From NCBI GenBank assembly GCA_965240325.2, contig OZ251231.1, positions 930,001 through 994,000 of the forward strand: a DNA stretch of 64,000 nucleotides, written 5' to 3'. This document shows, one piece after another, positions 32,901 to 43,177 of the stretch; the stretch's first letter is position 1; the number at the start of each line of letters is the position of its first letter. The position numbers and the translations under genes are program-made. The DNA comes from Rebecca billardiae RCC1528 (Eukaryota > Haptophyta). The notes beneath the pieces are model-generated. The model was not told the DNA's origin. It saw nothing but the letters and a program-made list of their open reading frames with translations, and made no database searches.

Positions 32901-34856
32901 CGTGCTCGACTCCGCGACCGACTCGACCTCGGCAGGAGCTGTCCCGGCCTCAGCCTTGGGCTCGGCGGCTGTGGTGGCCGTGCTCGACTCCGCGACCGAC
33001 TCGACCTCGGCAGGAGCTGTCCCGGCCTCAGCCTTGGGCTCGGCGGCTGCGGTGGCCGTGCTCAACTCCGCGACCGACTCGACCTCGGCCGGGGGCACGA
33101 CGGTCTCGGCCTCGGGCTCAGCGGCGGCGGCCGTGCTCGACTTCGCGACCGACTCGACCTCGGCCGGGGGCACGACGGTCTCGGCCTCGGGCTCAGCGGC
33201 AGCAGCCGTGCTCGACTCCGCGACCGACTCGACCTCGGCAGGAGCTGTCCCGGCCTCAGCCTTGGGCTCGGCGGCTGTGGTGGCCGTGCTCGACTCCGCG
33301 ACCGACTCGACCTCGGCAGGAGCTGTCCCGGCCTCAGCCTTGGGCTCAGCGGCGGCGGCCGTGCTCGACTTCGCGACCGACTCGACCTCGGCCGGGGGCA
33401 CGACGGTCTCGGCCTCGGTCTCGGCGGCGGCGGCCGTGCTCGACTTCGCGACCGACTCGACCTCGGCCGGGGGCACGACGGTCTCGGCCTCGGGCTCAGC
33501 GGCGGTGGCCGTGCTCGACTCCGCGACCGACTCGACCTCGGCAGGAGCTGTCCCGGCCTCAGCCTTGGGCTCGGCGGCGGCGGTGGCCGTGCTCGACCCC
33601 GCGACCGACTCGACCTCGGCCGGGGGCACGACGGTCTCGGCCTCGGGCTCAGCGGCGGTGGCCGTGCTCGACTCCGCGACCGACTCGACCTCGGCAGGAG
33701 CTGTCCCGGCCTCAGCCTTGGGCTCGGCGGCGGCGGTGGCCGTGCTCGACTCCGCGACCGACTCGACCTCGGCCGGGGGCACGACGGTCTCGGCCTCGGT
33801 CTCAGCGGCGGTGGCCGTGCTCGACTCCGCGACCGACTCGACCTCGGCCGGGGGCACGACGGTCTCAGCCTCGGGCTCAGCGGCGGTGGCCGTGCTCGAC
33901 TCCGCGACCGACTCGACCTCGGCCGGGGGCACGACGGTCTCGGCCTCGGGCTCAGCGGCGGTGGCCGTGCTCGACTCCGTGACCGACTCGACCTCGGCAG
34001 GAGCTGTCCCGGCCTCAGCCTTGGGCTCGGCGGCTGCGGTGGCCGTGCTCGACTCCGCGACCGACTCGACCTCGGCCGGGGGCACGACGGTCTCAGCCTC
34101 GGGCTCAGCGGCGGCGGCCGTGCTCGACTCCGCGACCGACTCGACCTCGGCAGGAGCTGTCCCGGCCTCAGCCTTGGGCTCGGCGGCTGCGGTGGCCGTG
34201 CTCGACTCCGCGACCGACTCGACCTCGGCCGGGGGCACGACGGTCTCAGCCTCGGTCTCGGCGGCGGCGGCCGTGCTCGACTTCGCGACCGACTCGACCT
34301 CGGCCGGGGGCACGACGGTCTCGGCCTCGGGCTCAGCGGCGGTGGCCGTGCTCGACTCCGCGACCGACTCGACCTCGGCAGGAGCTGTCCCGGCCTCAGC
34401 CTTGGGCTCGGCGGCGGCGGTGGCCGTGCTCGACTCCGCGACCGACTCGACCTCGGCCGGGGGCACGACGGTCTCGGCCTCGGGCTCAGCGGCGGTGGCC
34501 GTGCTCGACTCCGCGACCGACTCGACCTCGGCAGGAGCTGTCCCGGCCTCAGCCTTGGGCTCGGCGGCGGCGGTGGCCGTGCTCGACCCCGCGACCGACT
34601 CGACCTCGGCCGGGGCCACGGCGGTCTCAGCTACAGGCTCGATGGCGGCGATGGCCGTGCTCGGCTCCGCAGCTGGCTCGACGTTGGACAGGGCCACGAC
34701 ATCCTCAGCGGTAGACTCGACCGTGGTAGCCACGCTCAACTCCGCGGCCGCGTTGTTGACCTCAGCCAGTCGAGAAGCAGGTGAGGTAGATGCGACGAGC
34801 TTGGCCGTTTCGGGCATCGTATCCAGGAGTGGTGCGTACGTGTTGTCAGCGGACAT
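29982..34856 (-). CDS. Giant tandem-repeat protein with PSI-like module and one membrane span
   Basis: Two exons (34856-30665 and 30535-29982) joined over a 129-bp GTGCGC..AG intron give 1,581 residues. After about 65 unique residues, about 45 tandem units fill most of the protein. Units are 25 residues (AEVESVAESSTATAAEPEAE then TVVPP) or 26 residues (with AAAEPKAEAGTAP), acidic and Ala/Glu/Val-rich, probably extended or helical. Past the repeats, splicing joins LCASFEARG|CLRCTLGI, then PCMWC, RCVPF and GLC: seven Cys spaced as in a PSI module. A Pro/Ala/Ser stalk, one membrane span (MVLGFVLGTIGLFFVLSCAL) and a short basic-acidic tail follow. No signal peptide is visible at the Met chosen, so topology is uncertain and the repeat part and PSI part could be separate genes. 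Confidence 0.65.
31110..34640. repeat. Coding tandem repeat, 75- and 78-bp units
   Basis: About 45 head-to-tail units of 75 or 78 bp, near-identical at DNA level, are arranged in irregular alternation. Length classes differ by one codon. All units are multiples of three, so copy-number changes keep the frame. The opposite strand is also open throughout, a by-product of the repeat sequence. Confidence 0.93.
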
Positions 34857-35122
34857 GCCTTTGTCGCAGGAGACAGCGAGACGCCTCTTTACGGTCGTCT
34901 ACGGCCAGGGGCGTCACGGCCAACCGCACAACTGCCCCACCGGCCAACCTGCGATTCGCGGAATCCGACCTCTCTCCACCCAACCTGAAACCGCAAGGGT
35001 GGTGGTCGGCCGGTAGTGGGGTCCGGCGCTTCGCCGTCCGGCGGAACCGAGCGTGGGGTGGGCGCGAGGTTCACCGCGAGATCGCGACGCCGGCCGTCGA
35101 CACCAACTGGACGCGAAGGGAC
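34857..35122. promoter_or_regulatory. Divergent spacer, repeat protein and AP2 gene
   Basis: A 266-bp spacer lies between divergent start codons and is presumed to hold both promoters. No known element was recognised. Confidence 0.4.
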
Positions 35123-36787
35123 ATGCCCGACACGCCACGGCACGCCGCTGCCAAGGCCCGCGAGTCGTTTCAGCGCGTGTACGAGGACCCCCTGTCTGGA
35201 ATGCCCGGCGAGGAGCAGAAGCACGCACACGCACGGAAAGGCCAGGGCGCCTCGATCCCCACGCCAATAGCACCTGTGCACTACGATCCGCCCGAGCGCA
35301 CAAGTGCCCAGGCAGATGGCACGCCTGCTGAGCTCCCTCCGGCTCAGGGTGGTGTGCGCGCGAGCCAGTACTTTGGCGTGGCCATCGATCGGAAGAGCAA
35401 GTCCAAGCCCTGGCGGGTCGGCTTCTCGCACGAGGGCAAGCACCGTTTCCCGGACGAGTGCTGCTACTACCGTACAGAGGAGGAGGCGGCGCGCATGTAT
35501 GACGCGCTCGTGCGCCAGCTCGAGCTCGTCGGGAAGCGCCCCATCAACTTCCCACGAGCAGGTGAGGAGCGTGTGCCCAAGGGCTATCTCAGGCACTCAA
35601 GGGCTGCTCGTGGGAAGCGTCGCTCGCCGTATGCCGGCGTGGCCTTTGACAGTCGCCCAGCGCGCAAGTGGATCGGCTTCGTCCGCGTGCGCAATGAGGA
35701 GGGCAAGATGCGCAATCTGTACACGACGCTGTGCTTCACGAGCAAGGATGCTGCGCGCGCGCGTGACGACCTCGTGCGCAAGCTCGGGCTGTTCGGCGAG
35801 AATAAGCTCAACTTCCCGCGCGAGGGCGAGGGCGAGTCTGCGATCATCGCTGACTTTGATGGCGATGGCGACGACGAGGACGAGGACGATGGCGAGGAGG
35901 AGGAGGAGGAGGGGGGGGCGGAGGAGGGGGATGGGGCCGAGGGCAATGGTGCTGAGGCCGTTGACATGGATGATGGGTACGGCGAGGAGGAAGAGTACGC
36001 GACGACCGAGGAGGACGACAAGGCGCCCGACGTGACGTGCAGGCCTGCGGATGTGGTGCCGGGAGTAGTGGAGGCGCGGGGCGCTGCACCCCCTCCCCGT
36101 GAGGGAAGGAAGGTGCGCAACAACCCGTTCAAGCGGCGCGGAAGCAGCAGCCCATACTATGGCGTCGTGAAGGGAAGCATGGGCTGGAGGGCCCGCTTTG
36201 TGTGCAACCGTCGCGAGTACCGATGCCAAGGACAGCCTTTCAGCTCGCAGGAGGAGGCTGCGCGCGCGAACGATGACCTCGTGCGCGCCCACGGCTTGGG
36301 CAGGCTGCGGCCGCTCAACTTCCCGCGGCCGGAGGATGCCGCGGCGCAGGCCTCGCTGCTCGGCGGTGACGAGTGCACGGACGGGCGCGATGCTGCTGCC
36401 ACGCCTGCGTCTGCTCGCGGCCATGCCGCTCTCTCTCTGCCCAGCTCGCCAACAGCAAAGCGCGCGCGGGCGCATGGCGGCGCGGCATCAGCAGAATATG
36501 CGCCGCTGCATGCCGCGCTTGTTGAGCCTGCGCCCGAGCTTGTCGATGGCGCGGCCGAGCTTGCGACGGTTGAGGGCGTGCGTGAGGCCCGCGCGCACGG
36601 GCTGCCGCAGCTGGCAGCCTGGCTCGTGGCGAGCGCGCGGGCGCAGGCAACCGTGATGCAGCAGCTGGGGGCCGAGCGCGCGGAGCGCGAACGCGAGCGC
36701 GCCGAGCACGAGCGCGTGTGCGCAGAGCTCGAGAGCTTGCGCGCAAGGCTGAAGCGCGTCAGTGAGTTGATGCCGCGCTCGCCGTAA
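35123..36787 (+). CDS. Protein with three AP2/ERF-type DNA-binding domains
   Basis: An intronless gene for 554 residues. Three AP2-like domains are visible. The first starts SQYFGVAIDRKSKSKPWRVG and ends in RPINFP. The second starts SPYAGVAFD with KWIGFVRV and ends KLNFP. The third starts SPYYGVVKG with GWRARFV and ends RPLNFP. Each keeps the YxGV strand, the central Trp, and the EEAARxxDxLV helix (SKDAARARDDLV in domain 2). A long acidic linker (Glu/Asp/Gly runs) separates domains 2 and 3. The C-terminus is a coiled coil (ERERERAEHERVCAELESL), which suggests dimerisation. AP2 proteins bind DNA as transcription regulators; targets cannot be told. The frame is open to 34,790, but the first likely start is MPDTPRH at 35,123. 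Confidence 0.85.
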   Translation: MPDTPRHAAAKARESFQRVYEDPLSGMPGEEQKHAHARKGQGASIPTPIAPVHYDPPERTSAQADGTPAELPPAQGGVRASQYFGVAIDRKSKSKPWRVGFSHEGKHRFPDECCYYRTEEEAARMYDALVRQLELVGKRPINFPRAGEERVPKGYLRHSRAARGKRRSPYAGVAFDSRPARKWIGFVRVRNEEGKMRNLYTTLCFTSKDAARARDDLVRKLGLFGENKLNFPREGEGESAIIADFDGDGDDEDEDDGEEEEEEGGAEEGDGAEGNGAEAVDMDDGYGEEEEYATTEEDDKAPDVTCRPADVVPGVVEARGAAPPPREGRKVRNNPFKRRGSSSPYYGVVKGSMGWRARFVCNRREYRCQGQPFSSQEEAARANDDLVRAHGLGRLRPLNFPRPEDAAAQASLLGGDECTDGRDAAATPASARGHAALSLPSSPTAKRARAHGGAASAEYAPLHAALVEPAPELVDGAAELATVEGVREARAHGLPQLAAWLVASARAQATVMQQLGAERAERERERAEHERVCAELESLRARLKRVSELMPRSP

Positions 36788-37066
36788 TTTCGATCTGTAG
36801 TATAGCTAAGATCCGATCGATGTAAATGGCGAGTTATTCGATAGCGCAGCTTCTAGGAGCAGTCTCAGCGCAAATTGGCTGAAATTGAACTAGATATCGC
36901 GAGCTCATGATTCAATATATATATTATTGCTATGCTGTGCGCTTATTTAAATTCGTCATCAATATATATATATATGTATTACTAGTAATGTAGTCAACTC
37001 ATGGTCTCTCCCAGGCGGCCCGTGACGGCGTGCCCATCGCTACTTCACACTTCACTGCTGCGCACT
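36788..37066. other. Convergent AT-rich spacer
   Basis: About 280 bp separates the AP2 stop and the potassium-channel stop, with ATATAT tracts at 36,917-36,975. It probably holds both 3' ends. Confidence 0.6.
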
Positions 37067-40000
37067 CTACACGTGATGGGCCTCGCGGTGCGCCGGGCTC
37101 TCGCTGCGGGCACGCCGGCCGCCAGCGCGGAACAGCTTGCCAAAGAAGGACGGGCGCACGTCGGGCAGCAGGCCGGCCTTGAGGAGCGCCTGCTGCCGGC
37201 GCTGCAGCCAATCTGCCTGCCACCGCATCCGCACGTGCCGCTGGACCGTGCGCGCCGCGTCGTCGAGGTCCTTGGAGGACGCGGCGCGGATCTCCCCAGT
37301 CGACGCGGCCGCGCTCTTCGACGGCTGATCGCGCGTGAGCACGTACACGCGGTCGGTCGAGCGGATGCGCGTGTCATTCGGCGGGTTGGTGAAGACGAAC
37401 GGCAGGAGGCGCAGCTTCTTGTCCTTGGAGCGCTGGTCGCGCCAGCGGTACAGCCCGATCGGCAGCAGCCCTCGGTTGAGGAGGCGGTAGCGCAGCTCGC
37501 CGTACGTCAGGTTGCCGCCGCCGCGCGCGTGCGCACTGCGCCGCTGCGACTCGAGCGAGACGGCGGGGCCCGGCCGCCTCGCCGCCTTCGGGTGGGAGGG
37601 CGCGTGCGCCTGCGGCATCCCGCGCGGCTCGGGCGGCCCGAGCACGGGGATCGCGCGCTCGGCGAGCTCGGGCGGCAGCTCGAGCAGCTTGAGCTCCACA
37701 TCGTCGAGCAGCTCGTCCGTGAGCAGCCTGCAGAACTGCACGAGCCCGTCGCGCGTCCAGCTCATCATCAGCGGGTAGAGCATCTCGTCGGCAAAGATGG
37801 CGCCCGCGGCGAAGGTGGGCGAGGTGAGGTGCCCCGAGACCGGGTCGTCCGAGCGCGGCCACCAGAGCGAGCGCTCGATGAAGCGCACGTCCCGCGTGGA
37901 CGAGAGCGCCACGAGCACGCGCACGCGGTTCGGCTGCAGCAGCATCGAGTCGATCTTGGTCGCGACCACGACCGCGCCCATGCGCTGGTCGCTCGAGGCG
38001 GAGGAGCCGCTCAGCTTGTCGTTGAAGATGAGCACCGAGTGCAGCCCGGGGACGAGGATGTGCTGCTTGAGGACCTCGTGGTCGAGCGGGTCGGCGTGCA
38101 CGAAGCGGTACTTGGGCGCCGCGCCGCCGCGCGACGGCCCGCGCGAGGCCGCGCCCAGCTTCTCCTCGAGGGCCTCCACGCCCTCGAAGGGCTCGGCGGC
38201 GACGTGCACGACGTGGAGGAAGCGCGAGGCGAGCCGCTCCTCGTCGAGCACGAGCTTGATCATGCGCTCGACGTCGCCGGGCGCGCCGAGGATCACGACG
38301 CGCTCGCCGCGCTGCAGCGCGCGCAGCTCGGTGCCGTTGAGCGGCGCGCCCGCCTGCTGCTCGCGCTTCGAGCGCGGCGGCGGCTCCCGGCGCGGCAGCT
38401 GCGGGTAGCCCACCTCGCCCGGCGGCATCGGCGAGTGCACAAAGCGCGCGAGCGCGCGGAGCGAGCGCGCGATCCACACGCCCTCCATCGTCTGCTCGAT
38501 CTTGAGCTCGCCGAGCCAGATGTGCATGTGCTCGTCGTCCTTGAGCGCGAGCAGCTGCACCCCCGTCACGCCCACGAGCCGCTCGTACAGCCACGAGGCC
38601 TTGTGCCCGACCGCCCAGCGCGGCAGCGCGTACACGATCAGCTGCGACTCGGCGCCGAGCAGGTACTCGCCGCGGTCGTCGGTGGCCGCCTGGTCTTGGT
38701 CGACCTCCCGGTCGAGCCGCGCCTTGCGCGCCGAGGCGGGGGGCGACGCGTGCGCGCGCGAGCCGCGCTGGCCAGCTGGGTCGCCGCCGCCATGCCGCAG
38801 CGCGGTTGCGGAGGAGCCAAGCTCGCTCATGCGCCTGACCTCCGTCGTGACGGTCTGGAGGAGCTCGTCGGTGGACGCGCGCCGGCTGTCCGTCCGCCGC
38901 TCCGACGAGCCGGCGGGTGCGTCGTACGACCACCGCAGCGCCGCCGAGGTCTTGCCGCGGCTGAGCGACGCGCGCTGCACCGCGTCGACGCCCCCGCCCT
39001 CCGCGCCCTCGTCCTCGGGCCCGTGCTCGTCCCACTCGGCCGCGAGCGCCGCGTTGGCCTCGTTCGCGCCCACCTCGGACGAGGAGATCAGCAGGTTGGC
39101 CATCAGGCAGATCATGCCGGGCGCGTCGGTCATCGACTTGTGCAGGAAGCGCATCTTCAGGTCGTTGACGCACAGCGTGTTGTGCACGCCCTGCAACGCC
39201 GGCCGCGCGCGCGAGCGGTGGCAACGGCGCGACGTGAGTGCGCGTCAGCGCGACGCGCTAGACGGCGCGGCGCGAGCGCGCGCGGCGGTGCGGCGGCCCG
39301 GCGGCCGGGACGGGCGGCGCGCACACCATGTTCGCCGTCATCGTGAGGTTGGTGAAGCGCTGGATGAGGCACGTGACCGCCCACGGCTGCACAAAGTTGA
39401 GCAGCGCGAGCACGCGCAGCACCGAGCTCGAATCGTTCTCGTCCAGCGGCGAGCCGTACACGAACGCGTGCGTCGCGTCGCGCAGCTGGAAGGGCGACTC
39501 GCCCGTGCCGACCTCCATGCTGCTCAGCATGTCACCCTCGTACGCGAAGAGGCGGCGCTGCGTGAAGCGCGAGAGCGCGTCGAACTCGTACTCGGCGAGC
39601 GGCACGATGGTGAGCAAGACGAGCTTCTCGGGCGGCCGGTGGTGCGCGACGTTGAGCAGGCTCTCGTAGTTGCGCACGAAGACCTTGAACTGCCAGGGCG
39701 AGACGTGGCCGCACAGCAGGACGAAGCGCTCGCCCGCGCGCGGCGGCGTGCCGAACGTCGTGCGCGTCGCGGCGAAGGCGGCCTGCAGCTGCCCCACCTG
39801 CTCGGGGATCCACGTGATCGTGATCACGATCGCCGAGATGCACATGAAGCGCGAGAGCGGCGTGGAGGGCGAGAAGTCGCCGTAGCCGACCGTCGAGCCG
39901 GTGACGACGGCGAAGTAGAAGAAGTCGAAGAAGTTGACGAAGGTGTCGTCCCCGTTGAGCCGCGCCTCGAGCGTGTGCATGCTCCCCGCGATGATGAAGA

Positions 40001-41150
40001 AGATGCAGAGCACCGCGATCGCGAGCGAGGCGATGCGCACGCGCGTCGAGCGCACGCGCAGCTTGTCGAGGGTGAACTTGTTCACGCGGTGCAGCGCGAG
40101 GAAGCGAAGCCAGCCGAACTGCAGCAGGTAGTGGTTGGGGTCGGCGGAGAGCCGGTTCAGCTGCCACGAGGCCCCGAGGGAGCTGCGGCCGTGCTCCAGC
40201 GGATCGTACCCACGCTCGCCACAGGTCGGCACCGTGTCGCCGTCAAGCTGCACGTTGCTGAGCGCGCCGATGATCTGGCTGACGATGCCGATGGCGATCG
40301 GCAGGTTGACCAGCGTGACCAGCGAGCCCAGCGTCGTCACGTGCTCCCAGCCGGCGGAGAGCACCTCGAGGCAGTAGTCGAAGAAGGTCGTCCACAACGA
40401 GATCGAGTTGATCACAAAGAAGACGGTCGGCACCGACGCAAAGTCCCAACGGCCGCACTCGTCGCGGTGGTTCATGTAGTAGGTCGACCAGACGTACGAC
40501 GCGCAGTACACCGAGAGGCGTGTGAGCCGCGCCACCCAGTAGTTGGGCGTGTCGTGCAGCGCGGTCACGATGCGCAGCTCGCGCAGAAGCATGTTCCGCA
40601 CGATCGTGATCGGGTCGCTGCCAGTGCTCGCGCCGTGCTCGGACGGGCGGGCCGAGCTCAGCCCCCGCGCCTTCTCTGCCCGTGCGCGCTTCAGTCTGGC
40701 CGGCCGACGCCGATGCGAGAAGGACGCGCTCACAGCAGGCAGCAGCATCACCCACCAGATCAGCAGTGCAAAGCCCAGGCTGATGAGGTCGAGCTCGAAG
40801 GACGAGCGCGTGCGGCCAAAGAGCATGAGCAGGACGGCGCTGTCTGTGAAGACGATGAAGTGCAGGGCAAAGAGCAAGCACAGGAACAGCGCGATCCTGA
40901 TGCTGACGAAGGTGGTGTGGCGTATGTCCGAGCCGATGTTGTCCAGCTGCTCTCGGCGCTCGATCCGCTGCCGCAGCTTCGCCAATTGCGCGGCATCGCT
41001 GAGGGGGACTGCGGTGTGCAGGGTCTTCATGGTGCCTGCAAGACCTAAAGCGCGGCTGAGGCGCCGGGAGCTCGAAGTCGTGCCCCCTGGCCGCGCCGCC
41101 AGCGGCGGCGGTGCTGACGATGCGTCCAGCGGCGGCGGCGGCGGCGGCAT
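37067..41150 (-). CDS. BK/Slo-type potassium channel with RCK domains
   Basis: Two exons (41150-39327 and 39190-37067) joined over a 136-bp GTGTGC..AG intron give 1,315 residues; a second Met at 41,030 would give 1,275. The protein has hydrophobic segments at about 82-110, 123-143, 210-225, 240-262, 272-296, 372-392 and 431-449. The pore loop TGSTVGYGDFSPST at 418-430 is a K+ selectivity filter. FGWLRFLALHRVNKF and the LVNL-like segment resemble the S4-S5 region. After the last span an RCK1 domain starts ERFVLLCGHVSPWQFKVFV and includes FAYEGDML and DATHAFVYGSP. A second nucleotide-binding-like unit (ERVVILGAPGDVERMIKLVL) fits RCK2. The C-terminus has an IQ-like helix (AARTVQRHVRMRWQ). Members open with Ca2+ and voltage; gating here is inferred. 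Confidence 0.85.
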
Positions 41151-42261
41151 GATCGTGCGGCGCCCCTCGTGAAAACCGCGCGGCCTGCGTTTCGTCAGCT
41201 ACTGTGTGCACGTTAAAACATAGCAGCATCAGTATTTGTAGGAGGGCAGCACCGCGGGCGGCTGACGACGACAGTGTGGACAGTGTCAAGTCGTGCAGCC
41301 AAACGCGGGAATACAATGCGTACTAGTACAGTTTATTTGTTTTAACGTGCGTACAGTAGCTACGGTACAGTACAGTTTACTAAGAATAAGAGACGCACAC
41401 AGTAGTACAGTAGGTCTGTACAGTCCCTTACAGAGAATCTTACATCAGCAAGTGCCCCAAGTCTCCGCCAGACTCAGTCGGATCGCCGGGATCATAGTCT
41501 GATGATGGGGGCGGGCACGGGGCAGGGGGCCCCACCTTACTAGTTACTTACACCTACGCGCGGCTAATTGGACGTAGTTACGGTGCACTGCAGAGTGCAG
41601 GGCGGGCTGCAGAGTTCTTCACCCGTAGTGATGTGTGATTACTGATTGTCAGACGACTCGTCAGAAGCGGCGCCGTCCCGCGCCAGGGCGTAGTCGCCCG
41701 AAGATTCCGAAGAACTAGAAGTGTAGTCTTAGACTGAATATAATAATATGAAATACTGAGACCGACAGGCGACGAGTCACGACCAATAAGTAAATAACGA
41801 ACATATCAGCAGCAGCACAATTACAAAGTTTCCCACAAAGCAAGTCCGCAAACTGCATGTGACAATAAACTGATGCGCATGAAACGTAATAACTAGTAAT
41901 AACATCGTAGCCTATACTGTCCTACTCCTATTAACCTGCTGGCGGCGCGTCACGCGACCGCGTGACCGGACGCCCACTGCCGCCGGGCCACACTCACAGG
42001 CAGTGAGCACGGTGGCGGGGCCCTGATGGCCGCGTGATGGCCAGTTTCCAGTGTCCCAGGAGCTAGTCTGGACGGCGGTGCTTCTCGTGATGACCGCGGG
42101 TGGGCAAGCACGTACAGGCAAGCCACGAGGCGGCAAAAAGACTCCGACGTCACAACACCGGGCTGGTCGGGAATGGCGTCGCTCCTTCTACAAGCGCCTT
42201 AATCAGCGACGCGAGTCCTGGGCGTCGTGGCTGCGAGGAGGACCAAAGCCGTCGCCGAGAC
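41151..42261. other. Spacer between channel gene and small coiled-coil gene
   Basis: The part near 41,151-41,350 should include the channel promoter. It carries a second copy of TACAGTTTATTTGTTTT (41,327-41,343) and several GTACAGT words. From about 41,720 to 41,940 it is A/T-richer. No gene was seen. Confidence 0.55.
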
Positions 42262-42897
42262 TCAGCTCAGGCCAAGTACCTGTGCCACTTCCGAGGGGGT
42301 GTCCAGGCGTGCGATGCAGTGCCCAAGAATTGTGTGGGAGCGCTGCCATCGTTCTGAAAGCAAACGGCGCACGCGCAGCGGGAATGGCGGAGCAGGCACG
42401 CGTGAGAGTACGTCGCGCATGCGGCCGCCTCGCGCGCGCACGCGCACACCTGCGCCCTCGTTCAGGTATGCGTGCACCCCAGCGCCTGGCCACAGCTGCT
42501 GTGGCGGCAGCTGGGCCGGGTCGTGCGCTCGTGGCGGCATGAAGTGGTCTCCGTGGCTGCGCGAGGCTAGGGCCGCTTCACACGCTGCATCGCGCGTAGA
42601 GGGTTTGGACTCGCCGGACGTGCACAGAATCTGCGCAACCATGGACAGCTGCCGCTCCTCCTCGGCAGAGCCAGGATGAGCCACACCAGTCAGGTCTGCG
42701 TTGAGCTTCGCGCGCGTGTCGACATCGACGCCTGCAGCGCTGTCGATGATTTGTCGCAAGACCATGCGATGGTGCCTCAGGCTGACCTCAAGAGCACGCG
42801 CGCGTTCCTCGCTGGCGAGTAGCGCGACCTCGAGCTGCTCGTCGAGAACTCGTGCCACACCTGCCACCTCCTCCTTTTTGTCTTCGAGATCGCCCAT
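42262..42897 (-). CDS. Small coiled-coil protein, unknown
   Basis: Two exons (42897-42450 and 42353-42262) joined over a 96-bp intron encode 179 residues. The intron begins GTGTGC and ends with a good pyrimidine tract, TTTGCTTTCAG; because it is a multiple of three with no stop, the frame is also open straight through. The protein starts MGDLEDKKEEVAGV, has a helical region to about residue 70 (LLASEERARALEVSLRHHRM), then EEERQLSMVAQILC, a low-complexity middle and LDTPSEVAQVLGLS at the end. The frame continues upstream without an ATG. I do not recognise a family. Divergent from the CDC50 gene. Confidence 0.6.
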   Translation of the reverse strand: MGDLEDKKEEVAGVARVLDEQLEVALLASEERARALEVSLRHHRMVLRQIIDSAAGVDVDTRAKLNADLTGVAHPGSAEEERQLSMVAQILCTSGESKPSTRDAACEAALASRSHGDHFMPPRAHDPAQLPPQQLWPGAGVHAYLNEGAGVRVRARGGRMRDVLSRVPAPPFPLRVRRLLSERWQRSHTILGHCIARLDTPSEVAQVLGLS

Positions 42898-43177
42898 GGC
42901 CAGCCCGTGCACACCGTTGGCCGCCGTCACTCGTCGGCTCACGGAAGAGCTGCTGCGGTTCCTGAGTGCTGCCCTGCAGCTTGCGAGCAAGTCGCTGCGC
43001 GCGCACACGAGCTAGAGCGCGCGCTGGTGCATTGTCTCAAGCAAGGGTGTCCCTCGGGTCTTGATCAAGCATCAAGCAAAATACTTTTAGTTTCCCGCGA
43101 CGACGAGACTGAAAAGAAAGTTGCCGGCGGCTACCCAAGTCCTTGGCGGCAGCCAATGCGTCGTGTCTTCAGGAACG

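Noticed and set aside
30976-35016. Plus-strand open frame of 1,346 codons across the tandem repeat
   Set aside because: It mirrors the minus-strand repeat gene; its non-repeat ends show no protein features, while the minus frame splices into a Cys module and a membrane span.
37001-39346. Long plus-strand frame antisense to the potassium-channel gene
   Set aside because: It is an Arg/Leu/Ala-rich composition artefact of high third-position GC in the opposite strand; the channel frame has clear homology.
41327-41343. Shared word TACAGTTTATTTGTTTT (also at 18,696) as a promoter element
   Set aside because: Only two copies, in different positions and orientations relative to the nearest genes; too weak to call beyond a note.
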